From Hyphomicrobiaceae bacterium (GTDB lineage: Bacteria > Pseudomonadota > Alphaproteobacteria > Rhizobiales > Devosiaceae): a stretch of DNA of 64,000 nt. The stretch lies in NCBI GenBank assembly GCA_020638095.1, contig JACKJF010000003.1, positions 186,001 to 250,000 of the forward strand, in the 5' to 3' direction. The translations under genes were made by a program, and so were the position numbers. Shown here piece after piece: positions 23,968-33,286 of this stretch (position 1 is its first letter; every line of letters begins with the position of its first letter). Below the pieces are notes generated by a model. It was given only the letters and a program-made list of their open reading frames with translations. It did no database searches and was not told the DNA's origin.

Positions 23968-26466
23968 CTAACGCAGTGAAAGCGACCTGTACCAGCGACG
24001 TACTGTCGGTGAGACAGACGTGTCGTCGTACTGAAAGCAATCAGACATGGCATCAATTGAATTAATGACGCCATTGAGAACTGGCGCTGAAAAACTGCTG
24101 CTCCCGCCCGTCGCATAGTGGCTGACCCAGTTGGCGACAATGGCCGGAACATGCGAGGTCAGAACATCCTGAACTTGCTGCGCATCAAGAGCCAGCGTGT
24201 TGGCTTTCTGGTGCAAGTCGATCGCCTGCTCAATCGCGTTAAGGCAATTCTTGACCATCTTGTTTGTGTCCTTGATTACAAAATCAAGTGGAACAGGGAT
24301 ACTCACTTTGCGAATTATTTGCTGAAGTTTGTATTCTAGATACTGTCGAACTATCGGCTCAGCTTCACTGATCTGCCCTGCAGACAGAAGTGTTGTTACA
24401 CGAGTCTTAAGTCGGTCCGCACCCTGCGCTTGATGGAGAATGTCACCCATTGGAGGTGAGCCTTGCAATTTATTGTGGTGCCAAATCGCAGTTCCACCTT
24501 GGGTATCAAAGTATTTTTCAAGCAAACCATCGTGACTCAAGATGATGAACTGCAACCCATCTGCGTTTTGTGGGTACTGCAATTTTGTCCTGATTAACTC
24601 CATAAGATAAAACTGATGTCCGGCATCAAAACTCGATGTCACATCATCAAGAACAACAAAGCGCGGCGCACCGGAGTGCTTCACCGCTGCCGCAAGGAAC
24701 ACGGAGATCGCGAGAGCATTGCGGTAGCTTTCGGAGAGCAAGGCGCGAGCGGAAAGTTTGCGCTGCCCGTGGAAATCGCTGAGTTCGACGTTAAGATCTT
24801 CTTTATCGTCGGCACGCTGTAGATCGGGAACTACATCACCAACCTGCATGATGTCCTTATACATCGATTTGTACTCAGCATCGATGTCACCGATCTTCGC
24901 CTTAGATAGGGCTCCTTCGGCGGTCGCCAGTCGCGAAGAAGCTGTGGAAATAAATGTCTTCCAGCGCTCACGAATGTCCAATCTGGCCTGCTGTTTCGCT
25001 TCCTCCGATTGACCTTCATTATAGCCAGTCAAGGCTTCCTTGAATTGCCGCCCGTATTCCACCTGCTCGGTGAGCTGTACAAGCGATGACGGAAGCTCTG
25101 CTTCGAGTTTCGTCTTGCTTTCCTGTGCTTTCTCTAGCAAGTCAGGCACTAGTTTGATAAGTGCGGCGGTTCGTGCGATCGCGCCGATAACGTCGGGTTC
25201 GCTAACTTCGCCCGACTTCATCTTGGTATCTAGTCCCGCTAGAATACGGTCCTTAGGCTCGACTCCCAACACTTTTGCGCTTTCGTGGTCGGAAAGGCAC
25301 TGTCGCCAGACGGAGCCCTCCCAAAATTCGCCGAGCTCTTTGGCCTTGGCCGCTGTATCAGCATACTGGGTGAGTTGGGCCTTAATGTAGGTGCTTATGG
25401 AGCTCTGAAGCTCACTCTCACAGAGCGGACACTGGGCATCGTTCGACCAAGCATCACTCTCCACAACATCCTGTGCCGCCGAATAGAGCTTTTCAAAGAG
25501 ATCACCCCGGGTAGCTTCGAGCAATGCGTCTCGCTGGGCGATAAGCGATCTGATCTTCTCCTGCTCTTCGTCGATTGCTTTTGCGTCGTGGGTTCCCAGA
25601 GCCTCCATTGCGGATATGTTGGCAATAGCTGTCTCAAGCTCCTTGCGTTTTTGTCCACCTTCGGCGCTCTTGATTGCTTCTTTGATGGCATCGAAATCAA
25701 TGTCTTCCAGCTTCTTGCCGTCGAAGTGCTCTTTGAGTAGTTCAACATTTCCGAGTGCGCGTGAGACTTCGGCGGCATACTGATCGAGCTTGTTCACATC
25801 TTCGAACGGCTTTCCCGTAACCTTCTCGAAGTTTGTGCGGAGGGCGGTCAAAGACTGTTGGACGGCGCGTTGCGTTCCGGCGATCTGCGTCGCCAGAACT
25901 TTCATCTCAAGATCGGTATTTGTGGTGCGCGTGTCGGAGACAACCTGAAGCGCTTGACGACAATCGGAGTATTCGGAGAGACCGAGAAGGGCAGAGAACG
26001 TGCGACCGCGCTCCAGCGGTGACTCCTCTATGAAACGGGAGAACGTGCGGTAATCCAGAAGCGCAAAAGCCTCGTTTAGGGTATCGAGAAAGCTCTCGGG
26101 ATCACCATGCCCGCTGGGACTGGTAACCGTTCGGTTCCCCGTGGCATCGCGCTCCACCTTGATGGAAACGGCCGCTCCGCCGTCATCAGGTTCTAGCTCG
26201 ATCTCAATCAGTGCTTTGTTGCCGGAGTGAAAGCGGTTGCAGTAATAGTCCTGCGGTCGCTCGTGTGCTTTTAGGTCATCAAGCTTGGGGATCGTTCCGT
26301 GAACCGCATAATATAACGATTCAAATATTGAACTTTTTCCTATCCCATTAACAGCGAATACTGAGTTCACAGCGGTGGGTTTGAAGCTGATATCAAGTGG
26401 GTTTCCTTGGTTGTTAACACCGCGAAATCCCTCGATCTGTAATCTTTTTAGAAAGTAGCGAGGCAT
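23968..26466 (-). CDS. Rad50/SMC-like ATPase with CPLC zinc hook (putative defence protein)
   Basis: An 832-residue ABC-type ATPase. Walker A (AVNGIGKSS, residues 38-46) follows an N-terminal LKRLQIEGFRGVN strand. A long, charged, probably coiled-coil middle carries CPLC at 346-349, a zinc-hook-type CxxC. The C-terminal half has an LSESYRNAL signature, Walker B VVLDDVTSSFD with two Asp where Asp-Glu is usual, and a LSHD switch histidine. The last ~150 residues are helical with no known motif. SMC-like ATPases of this design act in DNA sensing in several defence systems (for example the LmuB type). Its ATG overlaps the stop of a tiny upstream gene (TAATG). No nuclease gene is in the operon, so an effector may reside in its C-terminus. 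Confidence 0.7.
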   Translation of the reverse strand: MPRYFLKRLQIEGFRGVNNQGNPLDISFKPTAVNSVFAVNGIGKSSIFESLYYAVHGTIPKLDDLKAHERPQDYYCNRFHSGNKALIEIELEPDDGGAAVSIKVERDATGNRTVTSPSGHGDPESFLDTLNEAFALLDYRTFSRFIEESPLERGRTFSALLGLSEYSDCRQALQVVSDTRTTNTDLEMKVLATQIAGTQRAVQQSLTALRTNFEKVTGKPFEDVNKLDQYAAEVSRALGNVELLKEHFDGKKLEDIDFDAIKEAIKSAEGGQKRKELETAIANISAMEALGTHDAKAIDEEQEKIRSLIAQRDALLEATRGDLFEKLYSAAQDVVESDAWSNDAQCPLCESELQSSISTYIKAQLTQYADTAAKAKELGEFWEGSVWRQCLSDHESAKVLGVEPKDRILAGLDTKMKSGEVSEPDVIGAIARTAALIKLVPDLLEKAQESKTKLEAELPSSLVQLTEQVEYGRQFKEALTGYNEGQSEEAKQQARLDIRERWKTFISTASSRLATAEGALSKAKIGDIDAEYKSMYKDIMQVGDVVPDLQRADDKEDLNVELSDFHGQRKLSARALLSESYRNALAISVFLAAAVKHSGAPRFVVLDDVTSSFDAGHQFYLMELIRTKLQYPQNADGLQFIILSHDGLLEKYFDTQGGTAIWHHNKLQGSPPMGDILHQAQGADRLKTRVTTLLSAGQISEAEPIVRQYLEYKLQQIIRKVSIPVPLDFVIKDTNKMVKNCLNAIEQAIDLHQKANTLALDAQQVQDVLTSHVPAIVANWVSHYATGGSSSFSAPVLNGVINSIDAMSDCFQYDDTSVSPTVRRWYRSLSLR

Positions 26467-26705
26467 TATTTGCCCTCCTCCTCTGTATCCTGCGTGAGCA
26501 GTTCATCTAGGGCGGCGGCGATAGCCTCATTGAAGGATGTGCGGGCCTTTGTGTCCCTCTCTCCATCGTGAACGACAGCGAGAAGCTTCTCCCAGTTGGC
26601 CTTTAGAATTTCCGCCATCTCGGGATCGCTGTCTTTCACGCTCTCCAAGAATTCTGAACAATTCTCGGGAAATCTCTTGCTCCCATCGAAAGTAAAATCT
26701 GTCAT
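26466..26705 (-). CDS. Small acidic protein (79 aa) coupled to the zinc-hook ATPase
   Basis: ATG at 26705 with an excellent AAGGAAGG site starts a 79-residue protein rich in Glu and Asp (MTDFTFDGSKRFPENC..., ending DELLTQDTEEEGK), mostly helical. Its stop overlaps the ATPase start as TAATG, so the two are made together. It resembles small partner or middle components in ABC-ATPase defence operons but I do not recognise a family. It may regulate or bridge the ATPase. The frame is open upstream to 26966, but that part overlaps the structured noncoding segment and is not protein-like. Confidence 0.65.
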   Translation of the reverse strand: MTDFTFDGSKRFPENCSEFLESVKDSDPEMAEILKANWEKLLAVVHDGERDTKARTSFNEAIAAALDELLTQDTEEEGK

Positions 26706-26841
26706 TGCGCCTTCCTTCCGGAAGTAAGTGTAGCTGCTAGATACACTGCCTGCCACGCCAATTGCGAAATCGCTCCACAGTTCGCACCGCCATTCAAGGG
26801 GACCTCTTGATCGCGGCCCGGCGACGCAAAGCTCGCGGCAT

Positions 26842-27194
26842 CCAACCAGCGCACGGTTGGCCATGGGGTGTCGGGGAGCTTGGAGGCTCCCTGGCTGGCG
26901 ATCAATCGGCCATCCGATTGTGCATGGTCCGGTGCAGGTGGAGAGGCAATTCTTCAGACCCTGCAAGTGGGTTCAGGGCGGCGCGGTAGCCCTCTGATCG
27001 ATGGGTGCAGGGAGAGCGAAGTCTCCCCGCGAGTGCTCAAGCGGCGATACGCTTGGATGGCGCGGGCGGGCTCGATGCCCGATCCGCGCCGAAAGCTAGA
27101 GGTATGCAACAGGAGAGCGCAGCGTCTCCTTTGCCAAGATGGTGCTACCAGCACACATCTTGCGGTGCGCAGCACCCGGCAACTTCCTACCTCT
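26842..27194. ncRNA. Candidate structured RNA D with a four-way junction
   Basis: The 26706-27223 gap between two minus-strand operons has no convincing gene but is almost continuously paired. Stems: CCAACC/GGTTGG (26842-26860), GGGAGC/GCTCCC (26874-26891), CAATCGG/CCGATTG (26903-26920), AGGGC/GCCCT (26975-26993), GGGAGA/TCTCCC (27010-27027), CAAGCG/CGCTTG (27038-27055) and GGCGCGG/CCGCGCC with inner CGGGC/GCCCG (27059-27090). AGAGGTA (27098-27104) then pairs with TACCTCT (27188-27194) and closes three abutting hairpins (27106-27134, 27135-27162, 27164-27176). Strand is undecided: it could be the long leader of the ATPase operon on the minus strand or a separate RNA on either. Paired by hand; no known RNA class recognised. 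Confidence 0.55.
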
Positions 27195-27223
27195 TGCGCC
27201 CCGAAGTGATGTTTGCCTTTCCC

Positions 27224-28795
27224 TTATCGCGGACGATCTGCATCAGCTGGTTCATGCACCGCCGTTTGCTCGGCACCCAAAGTCTGAGAACTGTTGGTGC
27301 CCGCGTCTCGACTTAGCCCATGCGTTGCGGCCAACTGGTCAACCAAGCCAGACAGGCCAGATGAAACCCCGCCTCTCCGATAGGAGCCCACTACAGTCAG
27401 AAAAAGCATTTTCTGATGACGCTCGGTAATCGACCGCACGTATTCCGACGTTTCGTCGAATGTACTGCAATAACATATTGAATACTGGTCTGGAATTTTT
27501 CTAAAGTATTCTTTGTATTTCTCCGCATCCTCCCCAACAAGAATTATGTATTGGAACGCTTGCGCAATGGCACTAGCCACGCTCACATCAAAAGCTGGAT
27601 GTTCGGCGAATCCACACCCACCCAACACGATTGCGCGGGGACCATTCCATGGAATTGTAGATGCACTCTCTGCAAGATGCGCAAGATTCACGGTGTTTGT
27701 CTTTGCGGTGTTGTCGAAAATCTTAATCTTGCCATCTGCTGTTGTTCTCCAGCTCATGCGACCGGGGAGCGGCCGAAACGCAGCCAGAGCGCGCGCGACT
27801 TGGGCGAGCGGGTATCCTAGCGCAAGACAAATTGTCGCCGCGCAAAGTCCAACATACACACCAGAAGCGCCAGTTAGGTAGAGGCGCAGCGACACTTCAT
27901 CTGCACCCATTTGAATAGAAATGTCAGAGTGATCATCGGCGATCTTACGTATTGTAGACATGATGTTCGCTGGTTGGCGCAAACCAAACCAGATGGGAGG
28001 ATTGGGAAGCGAGCGAAGGTCGGTCAACCAGTCCGTGAGAATCTCGTCTGCATTGAGAACTGCAAAGCCATCGTGTGCGAGATTGCGCACGAGGTCGAGT
28101 TTCTCCGCCGCGATCGCACCTATAGATCCAAAGCGGTGAATATGGGCGGGCCGAACATTCAACACGGCGGCAATGGTAGGTTTCGCGATCGACGCCAGTC
28201 TGTCTAGGCATCCGACGTGATCAGACTGATACTCGACGACGAATATCGGTGCGGATGCTACGCTGCTTCGCGCCGATGCGTCGAGAATGCCGGTTCCCAG
28301 TGAGAGCGGTGTCGTCCGCTGCAATCCGATTGGTTTGACTCCCGCTCCCATAGCCGAGAGCATTGAGGCCACACAGTACCAGGTGGTGCTTTTGCCGCTT
28401 GAGCCAGTGACCCCGACTACCTTGGTACGCAGCATCTCAAGGCGCCCTGGCGCAAGCGACGCCATCACTTCAATCGGGCTGTGGGTCTTTAGCCACAGGA
28501 TACCCTCTGGAAGCTGCGCCGGCACCGCCGCGTCAGTCAGGATGGTGCTCGCTCCTCGCCGCAATGCGTCCGCTATGTGATCGCGATTGTCGAACACCGG
28601 CTCGGTCGGATTCGCCGACGGCGGCCAGAACTTAGAATCAGGGTCGTCGCGGTCAATGCGACACGCGACGAACATTGACCCCATGTGAACCTCTCGCAAA
28701 TCACTCGCTACAGCATGCACTTGGCGTTCTAGCAGTTTCGGATCACTTGGCGTGACGGCCGGAGATGCCAGAGCGAAATCGTTGCCGGTCAGCAT
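27224..28795 (-). CDS. Mur ligase-family protein (MurF-like) in a defence island
   Basis: A 523-residue protein with Mur ligase architecture. The N-terminal domain resembles MurE/MurF (LREVHMGSMFVAC..., DALRRGASTILTD). The central ATPase has the P-loop GVTGSSGKST (128-137), EYQSDHVG, NVRPAHIHRFGS (213-224) and a candidate carbamylated lysine in AEKLDLV. The C-terminal domain has FDNTAKTN (360-367), where MurF normally has DxYNANP, then LGGCGF and a late GSYRRGG. Mur ligases join an amino acid or dipeptide to a carboxylate using ATP. It is not the housekeeping murF: it lies outside a dcw cluster, is AT-richer, and is co-transcribed with a membrane protein (7-base overlap). Substrate unknown. 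Confidence 0.75.
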   Translation of the reverse strand: MLTGNDFALASPAVTPSDPKLLERQVHAVASDLREVHMGSMFVACRIDRDDPDSKFWPPSANPTEPVFDNRDHIADALRRGASTILTDAAVPAQLPEGILWLKTHSPIEVMASLAPGRLEMLRTKVVGVTGSSGKSTTWYCVASMLSAMGAGVKPIGLQRTTPLSLGTGILDASARSSVASAPIFVVEYQSDHVGCLDRLASIAKPTIAAVLNVRPAHIHRFGSIGAIAAEKLDLVRNLAHDGFAVLNADEILTDWLTDLRSLPNPPIWFGLRQPANIMSTIRKIADDHSDISIQMGADEVSLRLYLTGASGVYVGLCAATICLALGYPLAQVARALAAFRPLPGRMSWRTTADGKIKIFDNTAKTNTVNLAHLAESASTIPWNGPRAIVLGGCGFAEHPAFDVSVASAIAQAFQYIILVGEDAEKYKEYFRKIPDQYSICYCSTFDETSEYVRSITERHQKMLFLTVVGSYRRGGVSSGLSGLVDQLAATHGLSRDAGTNSSQTLGAEQTAVHEPADADRPR

Positions 28796-29460
28796 TGTGA
28801 CTTGGCGGTCCCATTGATTGGGACTGCCGCACCAAGACGCTCGACAGTCTTCACGAACAAAATGGCAAATTCACCCGCACGGACATAGCAGACGACCGAC
28901 AAAACAAGAAACACTAGACCCACAGAGAACGAGCCATCGAGAAATGCGAGTACTGTTAGAACAAAAGTTGAGGCATGTGTCGCTTTGAAGAACTCATTCA
29001 ATGCGTAGTAGTAATCGGCCGGACCGGAGGTCTTTGTGTATTGCAGTGTTGAATACTCACGCCAAAAATCTTCGACCGAGTGATTGCGCGCCGAATCGCC
29101 TCGTCTAGCGTGGCTCAGTATGGCAGACACTAGTCGACTTTTGTAAAGAATCAACGTGTTAACGTAAAGGAACGCGGAGATTAACTTATTCGCGACACGA
29201 GGTTTAAGACGTGCATGGAGCCACACGTAATATTTTAGGCTGACGAAATTTACGAAGTTCAGCATGTGTCCGACGAAATAAATGACTGGAATGAGCACAA
29301 TGGTAACAGCCGAGCCAATAAACCCAAACTGATCGTTTACATTGTTAGATACAAATAGGCCGAAAATTATGCGGAAGTAGATAAGCGCGCATCCAGAGGT
29401 AAAAAGTGCGCCAGCACTAAAATAGGTGATGAAATCGCGAAAAGTCAGTTGCGAGGGCAT
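28789..29460 (-). CDS. Multi-pass membrane protein partnered with the MurF-like ligase
   Basis: A 223-residue protein of markedly lower GC content than the backbone. Hydrophobic segments occur at FITYFSAGALFTSGCALIYF, GFIGSAVTIVLIPVIYFVGH and, near the C-terminus, FVLTVLAFLDGSFSVGLVFLVLSVVCYV, giving about four membrane helices around a central cytosolic basic region (SRLVSAILSHARRGDSARNHSVEDFWREY). ATG at 29460 is preceded by GAGG; an earlier in-frame ATG at 29526 is less likely. Its stop lies inside the start of the Mur-ligase gene, so they form a coupled pair. No family recognised. A membrane effector or an anchoring partner for a ligase product are both possible. Confidence 0.7.
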   Translation of the reverse strand: MPSQLTFRDFITYFSAGALFTSGCALIYFRIIFGLFVSNNVNDQFGFIGSAVTIVLIPVIYFVGHMLNFVNFVSLKYYVWLHARLKPRVANKLISAFLYVNTLILYKSRLVSAILSHARRGDSARNHSVEDFWREYSTLQYTKTSGPADYYYALNEFFKATHASTFVLTVLAFLDGSFSVGLVFLVLSVVCYVRAGEFAILFVKTVERLGAAVPINGTAKSQC

Positions 29461-29550
29461 CTGGCACCTCGTTCGGTTGTCATGCCTAGGTGATACAGTG
29501 TTCAAGGCGAAGAGTGAAGATGGCAACGACTTTCCTAATTAGTGTGAGCA

Positions 29551-29572
29551 GCCCCGCCGTCGTCGGCGGGGC
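29551..29572. terminator. Strong hairpin between two minus-strand genes
   Basis: GCCCCGCCG and CGGCGGGGC pair over TCGT (9 bp). It lies just past the stop of the small gene at 29588 and about 90 bases upstream of the membrane-protein start, so it probably ends the former transcript. No long T-run follows on either strand. Confidence 0.5.
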
Positions 29573-29587
29573 CCTTGACGCGATCGT

Positions 29588-29839
29588 CTACGCCAGCTCC
29601 AACTCGCGCGTCTCCGCTGGTCTGGCCGGGGCCTTCGCGGCCTCATCCGGCTTGCGGTTGACGCGCAGGGCGATGCGGCCCTCGACGGGGATCCCGTCGA
29701 ATATCAGCGCGAGCCCCTTGCGGTCTTTGTGCGGGAAGGCAATGCCGACCTTGACCCAGCGGGCGTCCTGACCGTCACCGAGGACCTTGTAGATCGTGTG
29801 GGTCGGGCGGGCTTTGTCATTCGTGTTTGCTTCAGTCAT
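29588..29839 (-). CDS. Conserved small protein of alphaproteobacterial mobile elements (83 aa)
   Basis: ATG at 29839, preceded by GGAGA, gives an 83-residue protein: RPTHTIYKVLGDGQDARWVKVG, IAFPHKDRKGLALIFDGIPVEGRIALR and a charged Ala/Pro tail. I recognise the type as an unnamed protein often carried on plasmids and islands in this class, near recombinases and ArdC-type genes; function unknown. The beta-strand-rich pattern with WVKVG...KGLALIFD suggests a small single-domain fold. The longer frame to 30103 runs through a structured, protein-unlike leader and was not used. Confidence 0.6.
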   Translation of the reverse strand: MTEANTNDKARPTHTIYKVLGDGQDARWVKVGIAFPHKDRKGLALIFDGIPVEGRIALRVNRKPDEAAKAPARPAETRELELA

Positions 29840-30132
29840 TTTCAGTCTCCATTTCGTTCGTCGCCGGACACCGCGTCCGGCTTCATGGGGACTTTCAACC
29901 GCACGGCGGATAAGCGGCACGTCACACGCCGCGCGAAGCGCGCCCTTTAGCGGGCAAGCTGCACAAGACCACGAGCAAAGCGATGGGGGCGCGGAAGCGC
30001 CAGCGCGTTGACGGACGCTGAGCCTGCGGTAAGTCCCAATCAATGAAGCCGAGCTGTGGTCCGGTACTACCAACTCTGGAGACGGTATGACACGTGCGCG
30101 CACGGTATTGGCCGCCCCGATCTTGGCACGGT
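29840..30132 (-). promoter_or_regulatory. Hairpin-rich leader or noncoding segment upstream of the 83-aa gene
   Basis: No gene is seen. Stems found by eye: GCCGGAC/GTCCGGC (29863-29881), CGCGC/GCGCG (about 29931-29943), GGCGC/GCGCC (29988-30001) and CAGCG/CGCTG (30001-30020). The density recalls segments A, B and D of the same element, although motifs I and II are absent. It may be a long structured 5' leader of the 83-residue gene. Confidence 0.35.
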
Positions 30133-30855
30133 CTAATCCTCGGTGATGGACAGCGCCTCGGACAGTCCGGCGCGGATGTCTTCGTCACGGAACCCTGGGG
30201 CATTGCGCTTGAGCCAGGCGATGCGCTCGCCGGCCTGCCGCATCACCGCGCGTGCGCCCGCAGGGAGGTTGCGGGGTCTGGCTCCGACCGGGCCGCAGAG
30301 GCGAATGAGTTCGAGCAGGTGACGCTGCATCATGGCGTAGACGGTATCGGCGGGACGCTCTTGCATCATCACGTAGAAGTCGTAGCGCCAGCAGCTTTCG
30401 GCGAAGTGGTAGGGCGGCTCGGTTGCCGGTGAGCGCAGGCCGCGATGCCTGCCGATGCGCTCGAAGTGGTATTCAAGCAGCGCCTTCTCGAACACGGGAT
30501 TGTCACTCTCGAACGTCTCAGGGTCCTGCCCGGCGTAGAAGTCGAGAAACAACCCGACCTCGTAGAAGAACACGCGTAGCTTGCGATAGATCGCATGCGC
30601 GCTGTTGACGCTTAAGCGTACGTCGCGCGCCGCCTCGGTCGTGCTGTGATCGCGGACGAAGTGCCAGAGGAGCTTTCGGAAGCGGTAGTCGCTGATCTTG
30701 GCCGAATGGTAGAGCACGCTCACACGGCGGCGTTTGCTTTTGCGGTCAGCGACCTGCTCCGATTTGGTATGACCATTCAATCCCTTGCGCGCCCCGGCAT
30801 CGCCCCTGTCGTCATTCTGCTTGTATAGACTGCATGGCGCACGCTGGAAAACCAC
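30133..30855 (-). CDS. HTH protein resembling an ISXO2/IS1595 transposase N-terminus
   Basis: A 240-residue protein. Residues ~54-100 (KISDYRFRKLLWHFVRDHSTTEAARDVRLSVNSAHAIYRKLRVFF) match the helix-turn-helix region found before the catalytic domain in IS1595/ISXO2-type transposases, where such a segment recognises DNA. The remainder lacks a DDE or DDN catalytic core, and no inverted repeats flank the gene, so it is not an active insertion sequence. It may be a regulator derived from a transposase. The C-terminal part (YDFYVMMQERPADTVYAMMQRHLLELIRLCG) is helical. The N-terminal ~40 residues are low in character, so the true start may be downstream of 30855. Confidence 0.5.
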   Translation of the reverse strand: MVFQRAPCSLYKQNDDRGDAGARKGLNGHTKSEQVADRKSKRRRVSVLYHSAKISDYRFRKLLWHFVRDHSTTEAARDVRLSVNSAHAIYRKLRVFFYEVGLFLDFYAGQDPETFESDNPVFEKALLEYHFERIGRHRGLRSPATEPPYHFAESCWRYDFYVMMQERPADTVYAMMQRHLLELIRLCGPVGARPRNLPAGARAVMRQAGERIAWLKRNAPGFRDEDIRAGLSEALSITED

Positions 30856-30987
30856 TTGCCGCCGGGCTACCCCTCGTAAGCCACGCTTCGCCCCGCACCG
30901 CAGGAATTCACGGTTTTCAAGACCGGAATCCGTCCCCAGCGGGAGTAGCGAACGGTGTCAATCTTCTGGAAATTCCTCAATATCTAT

Positions 30988-31038
30988 AGGACTTTAGTCC
31001 TGATATTTGTTGCATGTTCTGTTTTTGTTCAGTATGAT
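30988..31038 (+). promoter_or_regulatory. Promoter and palindromic operator before the serine recombinase operon
   Basis: TTGCAT (31010-31015) and TATGAT (31033-31038) are separated by 17 bases, a good sigma-70-type promoter for this order. Just upstream is the perfect palindrome AGGACT-TT-AGTCCT (30988-31001), flanked by AATATC/GATATT arms that extend it imperfectly. The site could be an operator controlling recombinase expression or a recombinase-binding half of the element end. Confidence 0.5.
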
Positions 31039-31082
31039 GGGACGCTTGTTTTCATGCAGGCACACACGAAAGGAGACCGGTC

Positions 31083-31429
31083 ATGAGTAACGAGAGCATG
31101 ACCGGCCCAAACGGTGCGGAGTCAGAGAACGAGGCGGCGGCGTTTCCGGCGCTTCGGTTCGATCCACAGGAATACATGCAGTTCGTTGAAGACGAGGACG
31201 TAACCGAGGCCCAGGCCGAGGAACTGCTCGGCACCATCTGGCTGATCGTTGTCGCCTTTGTTGATCTGGGCTTCAATATCCACCCGGTCCAGCAGGTTCT
31301 GGATAAGTCGGGCGAAAATGTCGCCTCGGATTCGCCGGAAGTGGTATCCTCAAGGGACGAATTTTCAAACAGCATCAAGCAAGCGGCTGCGACGCGCCCG
31401 AACGGGCACGCCGCAGAATTGGAGGAGTC

Positions 31430-31433
<4 letters not shown>
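31083..31433 (+). CDS. Small acidic protein coupled to the serine recombinase
   Basis: A 116-residue acidic protein with a strong AGGAG site, ending 4 bases inside the recombinase gene (ATGA overlap). The middle contains YMQFVEDEDVTEAQAEELLGTIWLIVVAFVDLGFNIHPVQQVLDKSG, a helical segment that I have seen in unnamed proteins preceding recombinases of this kind; the rest is low complexity. It may act as a recombination directionality or accessory factor, inferred only from its coupling to the recombinase. Confidence 0.6.

Positions 31434-33261
<1,828 letters not shown>

Positions 33262-33286
<25 letters not shown>

Noticed and set aside
26706..26966. N-terminal extension of the 79-aa acidic protein
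   Set aside because: The extension lacks protein character, overlaps the structured segment, and the ATG at 26705 has a far better ribosome-binding site.
27005..27429. Plus-strand ORFs of ~100 aa across 27.0-27.4 kb
   Set aside because: They cover the paired noncoding segment and the antisense of the Mur ligase, with no RBS or motifs.
30133..30855. Complete insertion sequence of the IS1595/ISXO2 type
   Set aside because: No catalytic DDE/DDN region and no terminal inverted repeats or target duplication could be found.
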